Shown piece by piece: positions 18,892 through 26,545 of a DNA stretch of 64,000 bases. The stretch comes from JABMRP01 sp964444795 (GTDB lineage: Bacteria; Planctomycetota; Planctomycetia; Pirellulales; Thermoguttaceae): positions 8,421 through 72,420 of the forward strand of contig CAYUIQ010000010.1 in the NCBI GenBank assembly GCA_964444795.1. Reading direction: 5' to 3'. The notes beneath the pieces are model-generated. The model did not search any database and was not told the DNA's origin. It worked only from the letters and a program-made list of their open reading frames with translations. The first letter of the stretch is position 1; every line of letters starts with the position of its first letter. The position numbers were made by a program, and so were the translations under genes.

Positions 18892-19799
18892 TGCGTTGGG
18901 TCGGGGTGCAACAGTGCGGACAGTTTTTCCAGCAGCAGAATGAAACGCGGACCGGGAACGAGGGCGAAATCGTTGTCGACCACGTAGACGCGCTCGTGGG
19001 CCACGGCGCTGGCTTCGCGTATCGCCTGCCAATCGGAAAGGATCTTGTCCCGGCCGTGCTTCTTCACATGGTCGGGGAAGACCAGATCGATGATTACGTC
19101 TGGGTCGATATGCAGAATTCCCTCGGGCGAAATGACCGGATAGCGGCCCAAGCCCGCGGGACAGGCGTTTGTGCCGCCGGCCAGTTCGATCATCCGGTCG
19201 AAGTAGCCGTCGGAACCGGCGACGAAGACGTCTTCCACCGTGCCGGCGGCCAAAGTGCGGCCTACCGAGATCATCACCCGCTGGCGCGGCAATCCGGCGG
19301 TCCGTCGGCGAATCTTCTCCATGCGGCCGTTGATATCGGCCAGCAGTTGTCCCGCGGTCTCATCCGCGTCGCAGACGCGCCCGATCGTGGAAATCGATTC
19401 CAGCACGCCTTCGATGTCCTTATGGCGCACGACCAGCGTGGCGATACCCAGCGAATTCAACGCCCGCCGTGATTCTTCTTGTTCGACCAGCAGGATCACC
19501 AGGTCGGGCCGCAGGGCCACGATCGCCTCGAAGTTGGGATCGAAATGCCCGCCGACGCGGTCCTTCTCGGCCACCTCGGGCGGATAGGTGCAGTAACGCG
19601 TCACGCCGACCACTCGATCACCCAATCCCAGGGCGAATAGCGTTTCGGTTACGCTGGGGGCCATGCTGACGATCCGTCGGCAGTCCTCTGGCGCCGGAGG
19701 AGCCACCGGGCCGGTCGACCCGTCGAGCGACTCCTTGGCCAAATGGCTGCCCACGAAAACCAGCACGACGATCGCGACGAGGGCGATTTTGGTTTTCAT
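18888..19799 (-). CDS. BtuF/FepB-type ABC transporter substrate-binding protein
   Basis: 303 residues from ATG 19799 (MKTKIALVAIVVLVFVGSHLA is the signal or anchor). Type III binding-protein landmarks: RRIVSMAPSVTETLFALGLGDRVVGVTRYCTYPPE, FDPNFEAIVALRPDLVI, and a long central helix. The SPS/APSxTE start and the Y-x-x-YPPE segment resemble cobalamin-binding BtuF more than siderophore binders, but this is a weak guide. No cobalamin riboswitch could be recognised upstream; instead a near-perfect 30-base inverted repeat sits at 19836-19918. First gene of the importer operon. Confidence 0.88.
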   Translation of the reverse strand: MKTKIALVAIVVLVFVGSHLAKESLDGSTGPVAPPAPEDCRRIVSMAPSVTETLFALGLGDRVVGVTRYCTYPPEVAEKDRVGGHFDPNFEAIVALRPDLVILLVEQEESRRALNSLGIATLVVRHKDIEGVLESISTIGRVCDADETAGQLLADINGRMEKIRRRTAGLPRQRVMISVGRTLAAGTVEDVFVAGSDGYFDRMIELAGGTNACPAGLGRYPVISPEGILHIDPDVIIDLVFPDHVKKHGRDKILSDWQAIREASAVAHERVYVVDNDFALVPGPRFILLLEKLSALLHPDPTQ

Positions 19800-19835
19800 G
19801 GGCGTTTTCAACGGCCTAGGAACGCGTTCTGAGAT

Positions 19836-19918
19836 TTGTACGATGGGCTTCCCAGCCCGTCGATTCAGTTCGGGCACGCCGGAATTCGACGGGCTGGGAA
19901 GCCCATCATACAAGGCCA
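19836..19918. repeat. long palindromic intergenic repeat
   Basis: The left arm at about 19836-19862 and the right arm at about 19892-19918 are inverted copies (core GATGGGCTTCCCAGCCCGTC and its complement) with one mismatch over about 27 bases and a loop of about 30 bases. It lies between the binding-protein start and lutA, which diverge. It could be a REP/MITE-type mobile palindrome or a bidirectional hairpin; the lack of a T-run on either side argues against a simple terminator. Confidence 0.6.
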
Positions 19919-20077
19919 CCCGTCGAGCCATGATACCATGCCCCGCGGGCCGGATGTAGGCCCGCGTGTCGATTCCCGGGGGTCGGGCGGTGGTCAGTCG
20001 GGGCGGTAAGCGGTATAACGACACAGAGGCCGATTCCCGATTTCCCGTTGATCCCTTTCCCAACCCCATCCGGCACG

Positions 20078-20851
20078 ATGATCCGACTTGAGCAAAGTTC
20101 GCCGCCACGGTGGAAGTATCCCGCGTACGAGCCGGGGGAACCGGTGGCCCTGTTCATCCCCTGTTACGTCGACCAGTTTTTCCCCGAGGCGGCTCGAGCC
20201 ACCGCCGGGTTGCTCGCCCGACGGGATGTCCCCACCGTCTTTCCGAAAGAGCAAACCTGTTGTGGCCAGCCGGCGTTCAACTCGGGCTACTGGGAAGACG
20301 CGCGAAAGGTCGTTCGCCACTTCTGCGACACGTTTGCCGACTACCGGTGGATTGTGTGTCCGTCGGGTTCATGCACGGCGATGTGCCGGGTCTTTTTCGG
20401 ACAGGTCGATCCCGACCCGCGCGTGGTGGAGATCGGTCGGCGGGTCGTCGAGTTGACCGAGTTTCTCGTCGAAGTGTTGGGCGTGACGGACACCGGTGCC
20501 CGATTCCCCCATAAGGTAACCCTGCACAACGGCTGCCACACGCGGCGCGAGCTGGGCGTGATCGATCCGCCGGTGAAGTTGCTGGGGGCCGTTCGCGATA
20601 TCGAGTACGTGGAGATGCCCGACGTGGAAGATTGTTGCGGCTTCGGGGGCACCTTCAGCGTGAAGATGCCCGGCACCTCGCTGGCCATGGGCCGCACCAA
20701 GGTGCAAAATATCGTGGCCAGCGGCGCGGAGGTCGTGGTGTCGCCCGACTCCAGTTGCCTGATGCACATCGGCGGAATGCTCCGCCACAACCCGGCTACA
20801 AGTCACATCCAGACCAAGCACATCGCCGAAATCTTGGTCGCGGGGGAGTAA
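20078..20851 (+). CDS. lutA: lactate utilization protein A, Fe-S oxidoreductase subunit
   Basis: About 257 residues; ATG 20078 was chosen, with an alternative TTG 10 codons earlier (20048) and no strong ribosome site for either. Two cysteine-rich CCG domains are visible: IPCYVDQFFP with TCCGQPAFNSGYW, and HNGCHTRRELG with DCCGFGGTFSVKMP. These cysteine motifs ligate an iron-sulfur cluster, as in heterodisulfide reductase subunits and glycolate oxidase GlcF. With the next two genes it forms the LutABC complex that oxidises L-lactate to pyruvate. It is 6 bases upstream of lutB. Confidence 0.92.
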   Translation: MIRLEQSSPPRWKYPAYEPGEPVALFIPCYVDQFFPEAARATAGLLARRDVPTVFPKEQTCCGQPAFNSGYWEDARKVVRHFCDTFADYRWIVCPSGSCTAMCRVFFGQVDPDPRVVEIGRRVVELTEFLVEVLGVTDTGARFPHKVTLHNGCHTRRELGVIDPPVKLLGAVRDIEYVEMPDVEDCCGFGGTFSVKMPGTSLAMGRTKVQNIVASGAEVVVSPDSSCLMHIGGMLRHNPATSHIQTKHIAEILVAGE

Positions 20852-20857
20852 ACCGAT

Positions 20858-22264
20858 ATGTCGACTGAAGAACACGATCTCCAGGGTGCTCCCTTTCTGA
20901 AGGAGCAGATCGCCGGGCTGTACGAACCGGCCGGATCCAAGGCAACCGGCGAGGCGGCCGAGCGGTCGACCAAACACAACCGGGAAGTGACCGAAGCGAT
21001 TCCCTACTGGCAGGACTGGCGCGAGGCGGCCAGCCAGATCAAGCAATACGCGGTGGCCAACCTCGATAAGCTGCTGGTCGAGTTCGAGGAGAAAATCACC
21101 GCTCGGGGCGCTACCGTGCTTTGGGCCGAGGACGCCGAAGAAGCCAACCGCCACGTGCTTGCCATCGCCCGGGAACACGGCGTGAAAACGGTCGTCAAGG
21201 GCAAGTCGATGGTCACCGAGGAAATGGAACTCAACCAAAAGCTGGCGGAGGCCGGTATTCGGGCGGTGGAAACCGATCTGGGCGAATACATCGTGCAACT
21301 GGCCGAACAGCGCCCCACGCACATCGTCACCCCCGCCCTGCACCTTTCGGCCAAGGAGGTAGGAGAACTGTTTGCCGAGAAGCTCGGCGAACCGTTCAGC
21401 GCCGAACACGAACACCTCACCAAACTCGCCCGAAAATACCTCCGGCAGGAATTTCTCAACGCCGACATGGGTACCTCGGGTACCAACTTCGCCATCGCCG
21501 ACACGGGCACGCTGGCCATCGTCGAAAACGAAGGCAACGTCGGATTGTCGACCTCGACGCCCCCGATTCACGTCGCCCTGATCGGCGTTGAGAAAGTCTT
21601 GCCGCGAATCGACTACTTGCCACTGTTTCTCAACATGCTGGCACGGGTGGGGACCGGGCAGAAGCTAACCAGTTACACCCACCTGATCCACGGAGCCACG
21701 CCGGGACGCAAATTGTACGTGATCCTGCTGGACAACGGGCGGACGAATGTTCTGCGGGACAAAGCCGCTCGGCGGGCCCTCTGCTGCATTCGTTGCGGGA
21801 TGTGTCTCAACGTGTGTCCCGTCTACCGCCGTGCCGGGGGCTGGGCCTACGGATGGGTCTATCCCGGGCCCATCGGTTCGATCATTTCGCCCCACCTGAT
21901 CGGGCTGGACAAGGCGGGCTCGCTCCCCTTCGCTTCCTCGCTTTGCGGTGCTTGTAGTGATGTGTGTCCCGTGAAGATCGACATTCCCCATCAATTGGTC
22001 CACCTGCGACATCGGGCGGTCAACGAACCGTCCCCCGCGCGCTCGCTGGGCGACCGGATCACCTGGAAACTCTGGGCTTGGGCCATGGGCGGACCGCGAC
22101 GGTATCGGGCGACGATGGGGCTTGTGAAGTTGGGTGTTCGCCTGGCCCGATTCTTGCCCTGGCACCCCGGCAAGCTGGGCGCATGGACCCGAGGCCGAGC
22201 GTTGCCGCAAGTTCCCCGCGGAAAGGCGTTTCGCGCCGAGAAGCGTTCCTCTGACAAGACCTAA
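20858..22264 (+). CDS. lutB: lactate utilization protein B, ferredoxin-type subunit
   Basis: 468 residues, ATG preceded by GGGGGAG. The N-terminal 300 residues are an LUD domain (GTNFAIADTGTLAIVENEGN is a family landmark). The C-terminal part carries two 4Fe-4S motifs: CIRCGMCLNVCPVY, then CGACSDVCPVKID. It would pass electrons from lactate oxidation through LutA and LutC to the respiratory chain. The gene is followed by a perfect palindrome (22300-22329) before lutC, which may uncouple lutC expression. Confidence 0.95.
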   Translation: MSTEEHDLQGAPFLKEQIAGLYEPAGSKATGEAAERSTKHNREVTEAIPYWQDWREAASQIKQYAVANLDKLLVEFEEKITARGATVLWAEDAEEANRHVLAIAREHGVKTVVKGKSMVTEEMELNQKLAEAGIRAVETDLGEYIVQLAEQRPTHIVTPALHLSAKEVGELFAEKLGEPFSAEHEHLTKLARKYLRQEFLNADMGTSGTNFAIADTGTLAIVENEGNVGLSTSTPPIHVALIGVEKVLPRIDYLPLFLNMLARVGTGQKLTSYTHLIHGATPGRKLYVILLDNGRTNVLRDKAARRALCCIRCGMCLNVCPVYRRAGGWAYGWVYPGPIGSIISPHLIGLDKAGSLPFASSLCGACSDVCPVKIDIPHQLVHLRHRAVNEPSPARSLGDRITWKLWAWAMGGPRRYRATMGLVKLGVRLARFLPWHPGKLGAWTRGRALPQVPRGKAFRAEKRSSDKT

Positions 22265-22299
22265 CAGCCAGTTGGAAAAGGCGACATTGACGGAAACGC

Positions 22300-22329
22300 G
22301 TGCCACTGCTTGCAAGCAAGCAGTGGCAC
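22300..22329. repeat. perfect 14-base-arm palindrome between lutB and lutC
   Basis: Two perfect inverted 14-base arms (GTGCCACTGCTTGC and complement) are separated by two bases. No T-run follows, so it is not an obvious intrinsic terminator. The GTGCCACTG start recalls the palindromes at 46057-46221, which suggests a dispersed REP-like family. An mRNA-stabilising hairpin inside the lut operon is another possibility. Confidence 0.65.
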
Positions 22330-22379
22330 ACGACCCTTCCAGTCCCCGAAGAGAATCGATAATAGAGTGGCAATATCCC

Positions 22380-23030
22380 ATGAGCAGTCGCGACGCCATC
22401 TTGCAGCGAATTCGTAATGCCTTGGCCGATGCGCCCCGGGTCGAGCCCCCGCCGGTCCCCGAGGTGTGGCCCCGAGAGAATTCGACCGTCGAGCAACGGC
22501 TCGATCGGTTCGCCCGGGAACTCGAAGCGGTCCAAGGCGAGGTGCATCGCTGTCGGGGGATGGCCGAAGCGCGTGAAGTGCTTGCCCGGTTGATGGACGA
22601 GTCGGCTTGGAGCACGATGGGGATAGTCGATCGGCCGGCATGTCGAGAGCTGGTTGCCGATCTGGCCGAGGACTGCCTCCACTTCCCCCAAGACGAGGGG
22701 GACGCCAAGGCGTTGGCCGAATTGCCGGTCAGCCTGGTCGCCGCGCGATGGCTGGTGGCCGACACGGGAACGTGCGTGGTCGAGTGCAATACCCCCCACG
22801 AGAGGTTAATGTGCTATTTGCCGCCAGCGTGTGTTATTATTTCACGGAAGGATCAGTTGGCCGAGCACCTGCCGGCCGTCTGGGATGAGATCGGGCGCGA
22901 GACGGCCGATCCCCAGCGGCGCGGCGAGTTTGTGTTGATTACCGGTCCCAGCCGAACGGCGGACATCGAGAAGATCCTGATTCTGGGCGTCCACGGCCCG
23001 AAGCGTCTGGTCGTGTTGCTGATAGAATGA
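22380..23030 (+). CDS. lutC: lactate utilization protein C
   Basis: 216 residues from ATG 22380 (MSSRDAILQRIRNALADAP is the typical LutC start). The LUD domain is visible in VSLVAARWLVADTGTCVV and in FVLITGPSRTADIEKILILGVHGPKRL, the family's C-terminal signature. It completes the lutABC cluster. No strong ribosome-binding site is seen. It is separated from lutB by 115 bases containing a palindrome. The stop overlaps an ATG at 23027 that I do not take as the start of the next gene. Confidence 0.93.
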   Translation: MSSRDAILQRIRNALADAPRVEPPPVPEVWPRENSTVEQRLDRFARELEAVQGEVHRCRGMAEAREVLARLMDESAWSTMGIVDRPACRELVADLAEDCLHFPQDEGDAKALAELPVSLVAARWLVADTGTCVVECNTPHERLMCYLPPACVIISRKDQLAEHLPAVWDEIGRETADPQRRGEFVLITGPSRTADIEKILILGVHGPKRLVVLLIE

Positions 23031-23050
23031 CGTTGCGAGGAACACCAAAC

Positions 23051-24553
23051 ATGGGGACCTTTCATCCCAAAACCGTCCTGGGGACCTGTCTTCTGGCCGC
23101 CATGCTGGCCATCGGCGTTTCGGTCGGCTGTGGCGAGAGCGAACCGTCGCTTGCCGAGGGCGAGTTTGTCGACGGGCAGAAGCACGGCTTGTGGAAGGAG
23201 TGGTTTCCCGACGGCACCCAGTACAGCGAAGGCACGTACAAAGAGGGCAAGGAAGAGGGGACCTGGCGCTGGTGGTATGAAACGGGAAAACTGCAGTCGG
23301 TCGTCGAGTATCGCAACGGCGAGCAACACGGCGAGGAAATCGTCTACTATCGCAACGGGCAAATGCGAAAGAGGTCCTACTACGCCTTCGGAAAACGCCA
23401 AGGGCTCATGTCCGAATGGGACGACAAAGGTGTGCTGAAAAACGAGGTCGAGTATCAGGCCGGCCTGCCGATCCAATCCTATCCCGGCGGAAAGCCGGAG
23501 ACCGTCCTGCAACTCATCGTCAATCTCAAGCTTGCCGAACTGTTGGGCCTCGATCGTGACCGCCTGGTCTCCGAAGTCCAGCGCATGGCGAGCGAGCAGG
23601 GATGCGGGTTTGAAGAGCGGCCGATGCAACTCGCCGTGACCGTGGAGAATCGCGAGCAGGCCCGGGGCATCGAAAACCATGAGTTTGCCGATACCGACGG
23701 CGAAATGATCGCGGTGAAGAAGTTCAGCGAGTTTCAGGAGGTTCGAGTTTCAAAACTCCCCTCGCCGCCAGAGAACGGGGACCGTCCGCGCCGCCCGGAA
23801 GATTCTCCGGCGCCGGCCCCCGGCGACGGGTCCGAAAACGATCCCTCCGAAGAACCGACGGCCGAAGGGACTCCGGACGGCGACTCCGGAAGTAACGGGG
23901 GAAATGGTCTCTGGTCGAGTTCGCATCCCGACGGAACGAAAGCCTCCGAAGGCATGCTCAAGGACGGCAAGGAACAAGGCCTCTGGCAAACCTGGCATCC
24001 CAACGGCCAACTGCAGTCGGAAAAAAACTACTCCGGCGGCGTGCTGCACGGGAAGACGACCACCTGGTACGCCAACGGGAAGATGGAGCGGCAGGTCCAT
24101 TACGAAAACGGACAGCGCCAAGGCACCTCGTTGCTTTGGGATGAGCAAGGCGGACTCCTCATGGAACGAGAGTACCGCAACGGCGAACTCGTGGATGCTT
24201 ACCGCGGCGGCCGCCCGAAAACGGTCGTGCAGGTCTCTGTCGAACTGGAATTTGCCGAACTGCTCGGTTTCGATCCGCAACAATTGACCGACGACCTCCG
24301 CCGATTCGCCGACGCTCACCCCGGTTGCTCCTTGCGGGCGGGTGAGAAGGAACTGGTCCTGACCGTGACCGACGGCCGGCAAGTCAAGGGAATCCTGGCA
24401 CACGAAATCACCAACTCGGCCGGCAAGGCCTATCCTTTGGGAGAACTTGCCGAATCGGAGGAACGGCCTCTCGATGAAACGGAACCGCCGCCGGAATCTC
24501 CTTCGGAACCTCCGCCGGTTTCCGAGGATCCTGCCGCGGGCGACGGCGGATAA
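23051..24553 (+). CDS. lipoprotein with MORN-like (YwqK-type) repeats, internally duplicated
   Basis: 500 residues from ATG 23051, chosen because GAGGAA lies 9 bases upstream and because the signal then runs directly to a lipobox-like VSVGC. The protein consists of two homologous halves. Each has three to four MORN-variant repeats (DGQKHGLWKEWFPDG, EGKEEGTWRWWYETG; in the second half DGKEQGLWQTWHPNG). Each then has a matching domain starting GGKPETVLQLIVNLKLAELLG or GGRPKTVVQVSVELEFAELLG. A Pro/Glu/Gly-rich linker joins them and the tail is again Pro/Glu-rich. MORN-like repeats here are beta-hairpin units of unknown partner. Surface-exposed lipoprotein likely. Confidence 0.75.
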   Translation: MGTFHPKTVLGTCLLAAMLAIGVSVGCGESEPSLAEGEFVDGQKHGLWKEWFPDGTQYSEGTYKEGKEEGTWRWWYETGKLQSVVEYRNGEQHGEEIVYYRNGQMRKRSYYAFGKRQGLMSEWDDKGVLKNEVEYQAGLPIQSYPGGKPETVLQLIVNLKLAELLGLDRDRLVSEVQRMASEQGCGFEERPMQLAVTVENREQARGIENHEFADTDGEMIAVKKFSEFQEVRVSKLPSPPENGDRPRRPEDSPAPAPGDGSENDPSEEPTAEGTPDGDSGSNGGNGLWSSSHPDGTKASEGMLKDGKEQGLWQTWHPNGQLQSEKNYSGGVLHGKTTTWYANGKMERQVHYENGQRQGTSLLWDEQGGLLMEREYRNGELVDAYRGGRPKTVVQVSVELEFAELLGFDPQQLTDDLRRFADAHPGCSLRAGEKELVLTVTDGRQVKGILAHEITNSAGKAYPLGELAESEERPLDETEPPPESPSEPPPVSEDPAAGDGG

Positions 24554-24581
24554 GTGGATTCCACCACGCCGGGAACAGACC

Positions 24582-24788
24582 ATGGCGATCACCTGCCCCA
24601 AATGCGGCGCCGGATTCGACGTGACCTTGTTCCAGTTCGGTCATCGCATCCGATGCGATTGCGGCGCCGTCGTGGAACTGGAAAAGGGCCACGTGGCGCC
24701 CCACACCCCGCCGGCCGATCCCGTACCACATGGGCGCGTGACACGCGATTCCACCAACGACTTCCACGGTCTTCCCACAACGCCGTAG
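24582..24788 (+). CDS. small zinc-ribbon protein
   Basis: 68 residues from ATG 24582 with GGGAAC upstream. The first 35 residues form a compact four-cysteine zinc ribbon: CPKCG near the start, then an F-x-F-G-H-R-I-R stretch and CDCG. It resembles MJ0042-like ribbons found at the N-termini of planctomycete proteins, including the one at 26546-28879. The rest is unstructured. Function unknown; it is 28 bases downstream of the MORN lipoprotein gene and may be cotranscribed with it. Confidence 0.6.
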   Translation: MAITCPKCGAGFDVTLFQFGHRIRCDCGAVVELEKGHVAPHTPPADPVPHGRVTRDSTNDFHGLPTTP

Positions 24789-24837
24789 TACCGGAGGATT
24801 CCGAGATGACTCGATCTTCGACTATCGCAACGTGCCG

Positions 24838-26244
24838 CTACGAGGTCGATTCGATCATCGCCTCGATCGCCCCGCGGCAGTCGGCCTTGGGGAAGTCGAG
24901 CGAAGCGGTTCTCCCGCTCGGTGGGAGCATTTCACGGCAAGGGATGCTCTGGGGAGTGTGAACGAGCCGGATCGTGCCGTTGGCCGCGTCGTGGTTTTCC
25001 CCTTCGTCGGCAGCCCCATCGTCCAGCCGATCGGTCTTGCTGATGACCGTGATGCCCCGGTCGGTGACGGTCAGCCCCCGGGCACGGTCGCGCTGGGGGT
25101 CGAATCCGACCTCGAAACCGGCTGGAATACGAATCCCCTTGTCGATAATCGCACGGCGGACCTTGGCGTGCCGCCCGATGTCCACGCCCTCGAAGAGAAT
25201 GGAGTCCTCGACGTGGGCGAAACTGTTGACCCGAGTTCCAGGCCCCAGAATGGAACGAATGGCGTACCCGCCGGAGACAATCGAGCCGGCGCAGACAATG
25301 CTATCCAAGGCCTGGCCGCGCCGGGCCAAGGGGCCCTCTTCGGCGAAGACGAATTTCGGCGGCGGGTAGCTGGGCTGATACGTTCGCACCGGCCAGTGGT
25401 CGTCGTAGAGGTTCAACTGGGGGTCCGTCGAAATCAGGTCCATGTTCGATTCGTAGTAAGCGTCCAGCGTGCCCACGTCGCGCCAGTAGGCCTCCCGCTT
25501 GCCGTTCTCGTCCATAAACGGATAAGCAAACACGCGATGCGACGAGATGACCGAGGGGATAATGTCGCGGCCGAAGTCGTGGGCGCTGTCGCGACGGTTG
25601 GCATCCAGGCAGAGTTGTTCCAAGAGAAAGCGGGTGTTGAAGACGTAGATACCCATTGAGGCCAGGGCATGCCGGGGATCGCCGGGCATCGGCCGCGGAT
25701 GCGAAGGTTTCTCTTGGAATCCGACGATTCGGCCCGCCGAGTCGACCTGCATGACTCCGAACTGACCGGCCGCCGCCACGTCGACGCGAAGCGCGCCGAC
25801 GGTCAAATCGGCCCGACTGGCCACGTGATGCTCGACGAGCTTCAGGTAGTCCATCTTGTAGACGTGATCGCCGGCCAGGACGACCACATAACTGGGCCGG
25901 TCGCTTTCGATCGAGTAGATGTTCTGGTAGACGGCGTCGGCGGTGCCCTGATACCACTGCTCGCCGACGCGCTGTTGGGGCGGCACCAAATCGACGTATT
26001 CTCCCACTTCCCGGCATAGGTACCTGTGCCACCCCAGGTTGACGTGCCGGTCCAGGCTCATCGCCTTGTACTGGGTGAGCACGAGAATCTTGCGGAGGTG
26101 GCTATTGAGACAGTTGGAGAGCGTAAAATCGATAATTCGATACGCGCCGCCAAAGGGAACCGCCGGTTTCGCCCGATCCACGGTCAGCGGTTCCAGCCGC
26201 GAGCCTTTTCCGCCCGCCAGAATCACGGCCAGCACGTCGTTCAT
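24838..26244 (-). CDS. glgC: glucose-1-phosphate adenylyltransferase (copy 2) with C-terminal extension
   Basis: 468 residues from ATG 26244, preceded by GGAAGG. Motifs LAGGKGSRLEPLT, RAKPAVPFGGAYRIIDF, EQWYQGTADAV, VLAGDHVYKMDY, FQEKPSHP and YWRDVGT are typical of the bacterial GlgC family, followed by a beta-helix domain ending in GITVISK. About 65 residues follow this normal end point, acidic at first and with no recognised domain, so the protein is longer than the usual 420-430. It shares the reaction of the copy at 3003-4274 but is clearly diverged, suggesting different allosteric control or heterotetramer formation. Confidence 0.93.
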   Translation of the reverse strand: MNDVLAVILAGGKGSRLEPLTVDRAKPAVPFGGAYRIIDFTLSNCLNSHLRKILVLTQYKAMSLDRHVNLGWHRYLCREVGEYVDLVPPQQRVGEQWYQGTADAVYQNIYSIESDRPSYVVVLAGDHVYKMDYLKLVEHHVASRADLTVGALRVDVAAAGQFGVMQVDSAGRIVGFQEKPSHPRPMPGDPRHALASMGIYVFNTRFLLEQLCLDANRRDSAHDFGRDIIPSVISSHRVFAYPFMDENGKREAYWRDVGTLDAYYESNMDLISTDPQLNLYDDHWPVRTYQPSYPPPKFVFAEEGPLARRGQALDSIVCAGSIVSGGYAIRSILGPGTRVNSFAHVEDSILFEGVDIGRHAKVRRAIIDKGIRIPAGFEVGFDPQRDRARGLTVTDRGITVISKTDRLDDGAADEGENHDAANGTIRLVHTPQSIPCREMLPPSGRTASLDFPKADCRGAIEAMIESTS

Positions 26245-26545
26245 GAGGATTCCTTCCTCGCGCCTACTCCGCACCGCACGACACGGAAGACGTGTCGATA
26301 CTCCGGTTTGCGGAAAGGCTATCGCTTGGGTGGGCTGCGTCGTTTGCTTGGGGACATCAGCATGGGGTGGGCTTTTCTTGCTGATTCAAAACCATAGCAC
26401 ATGATCTTGCCCCAGGGCGCGAAACCCCCGGACCCAGAGGGCTTTTTCGCACAATGGCTTCACCCCGCACCGGGATATTCGTTGCAGAGCGGATAGATTC
26501 GCGCATTTTCAACGGGCCGGCGGACGAAGTCGCCCGGGGTCGACG
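26245..26545. other. intergenic region between two minus-strand genes
   Basis: About 300 bases upstream of glgC copy 2 and downstream of the WD40 protein. A weak imperfect stem (GCGAAA with TTTCGC, roughly 26429-26461) could be a factor-dependent terminator for the WD40 gene; it lacks a T-run. No coding frame or RNA gene is convincing. Confidence 0.3.

Noticed and set aside
19836..19918. Cobalamin riboswitch upstream of the BtuF-type gene
   Set aside because: I searched for a B12-box-like core and found none; the only structure is the simple palindrome.
23027..23050. ATG overlapping the lutC stop as start of the MORN lipoprotein
   Set aside because: The ATG at 23051 has GAGGAA at proper distance and places the signal peptide at the N-terminus.
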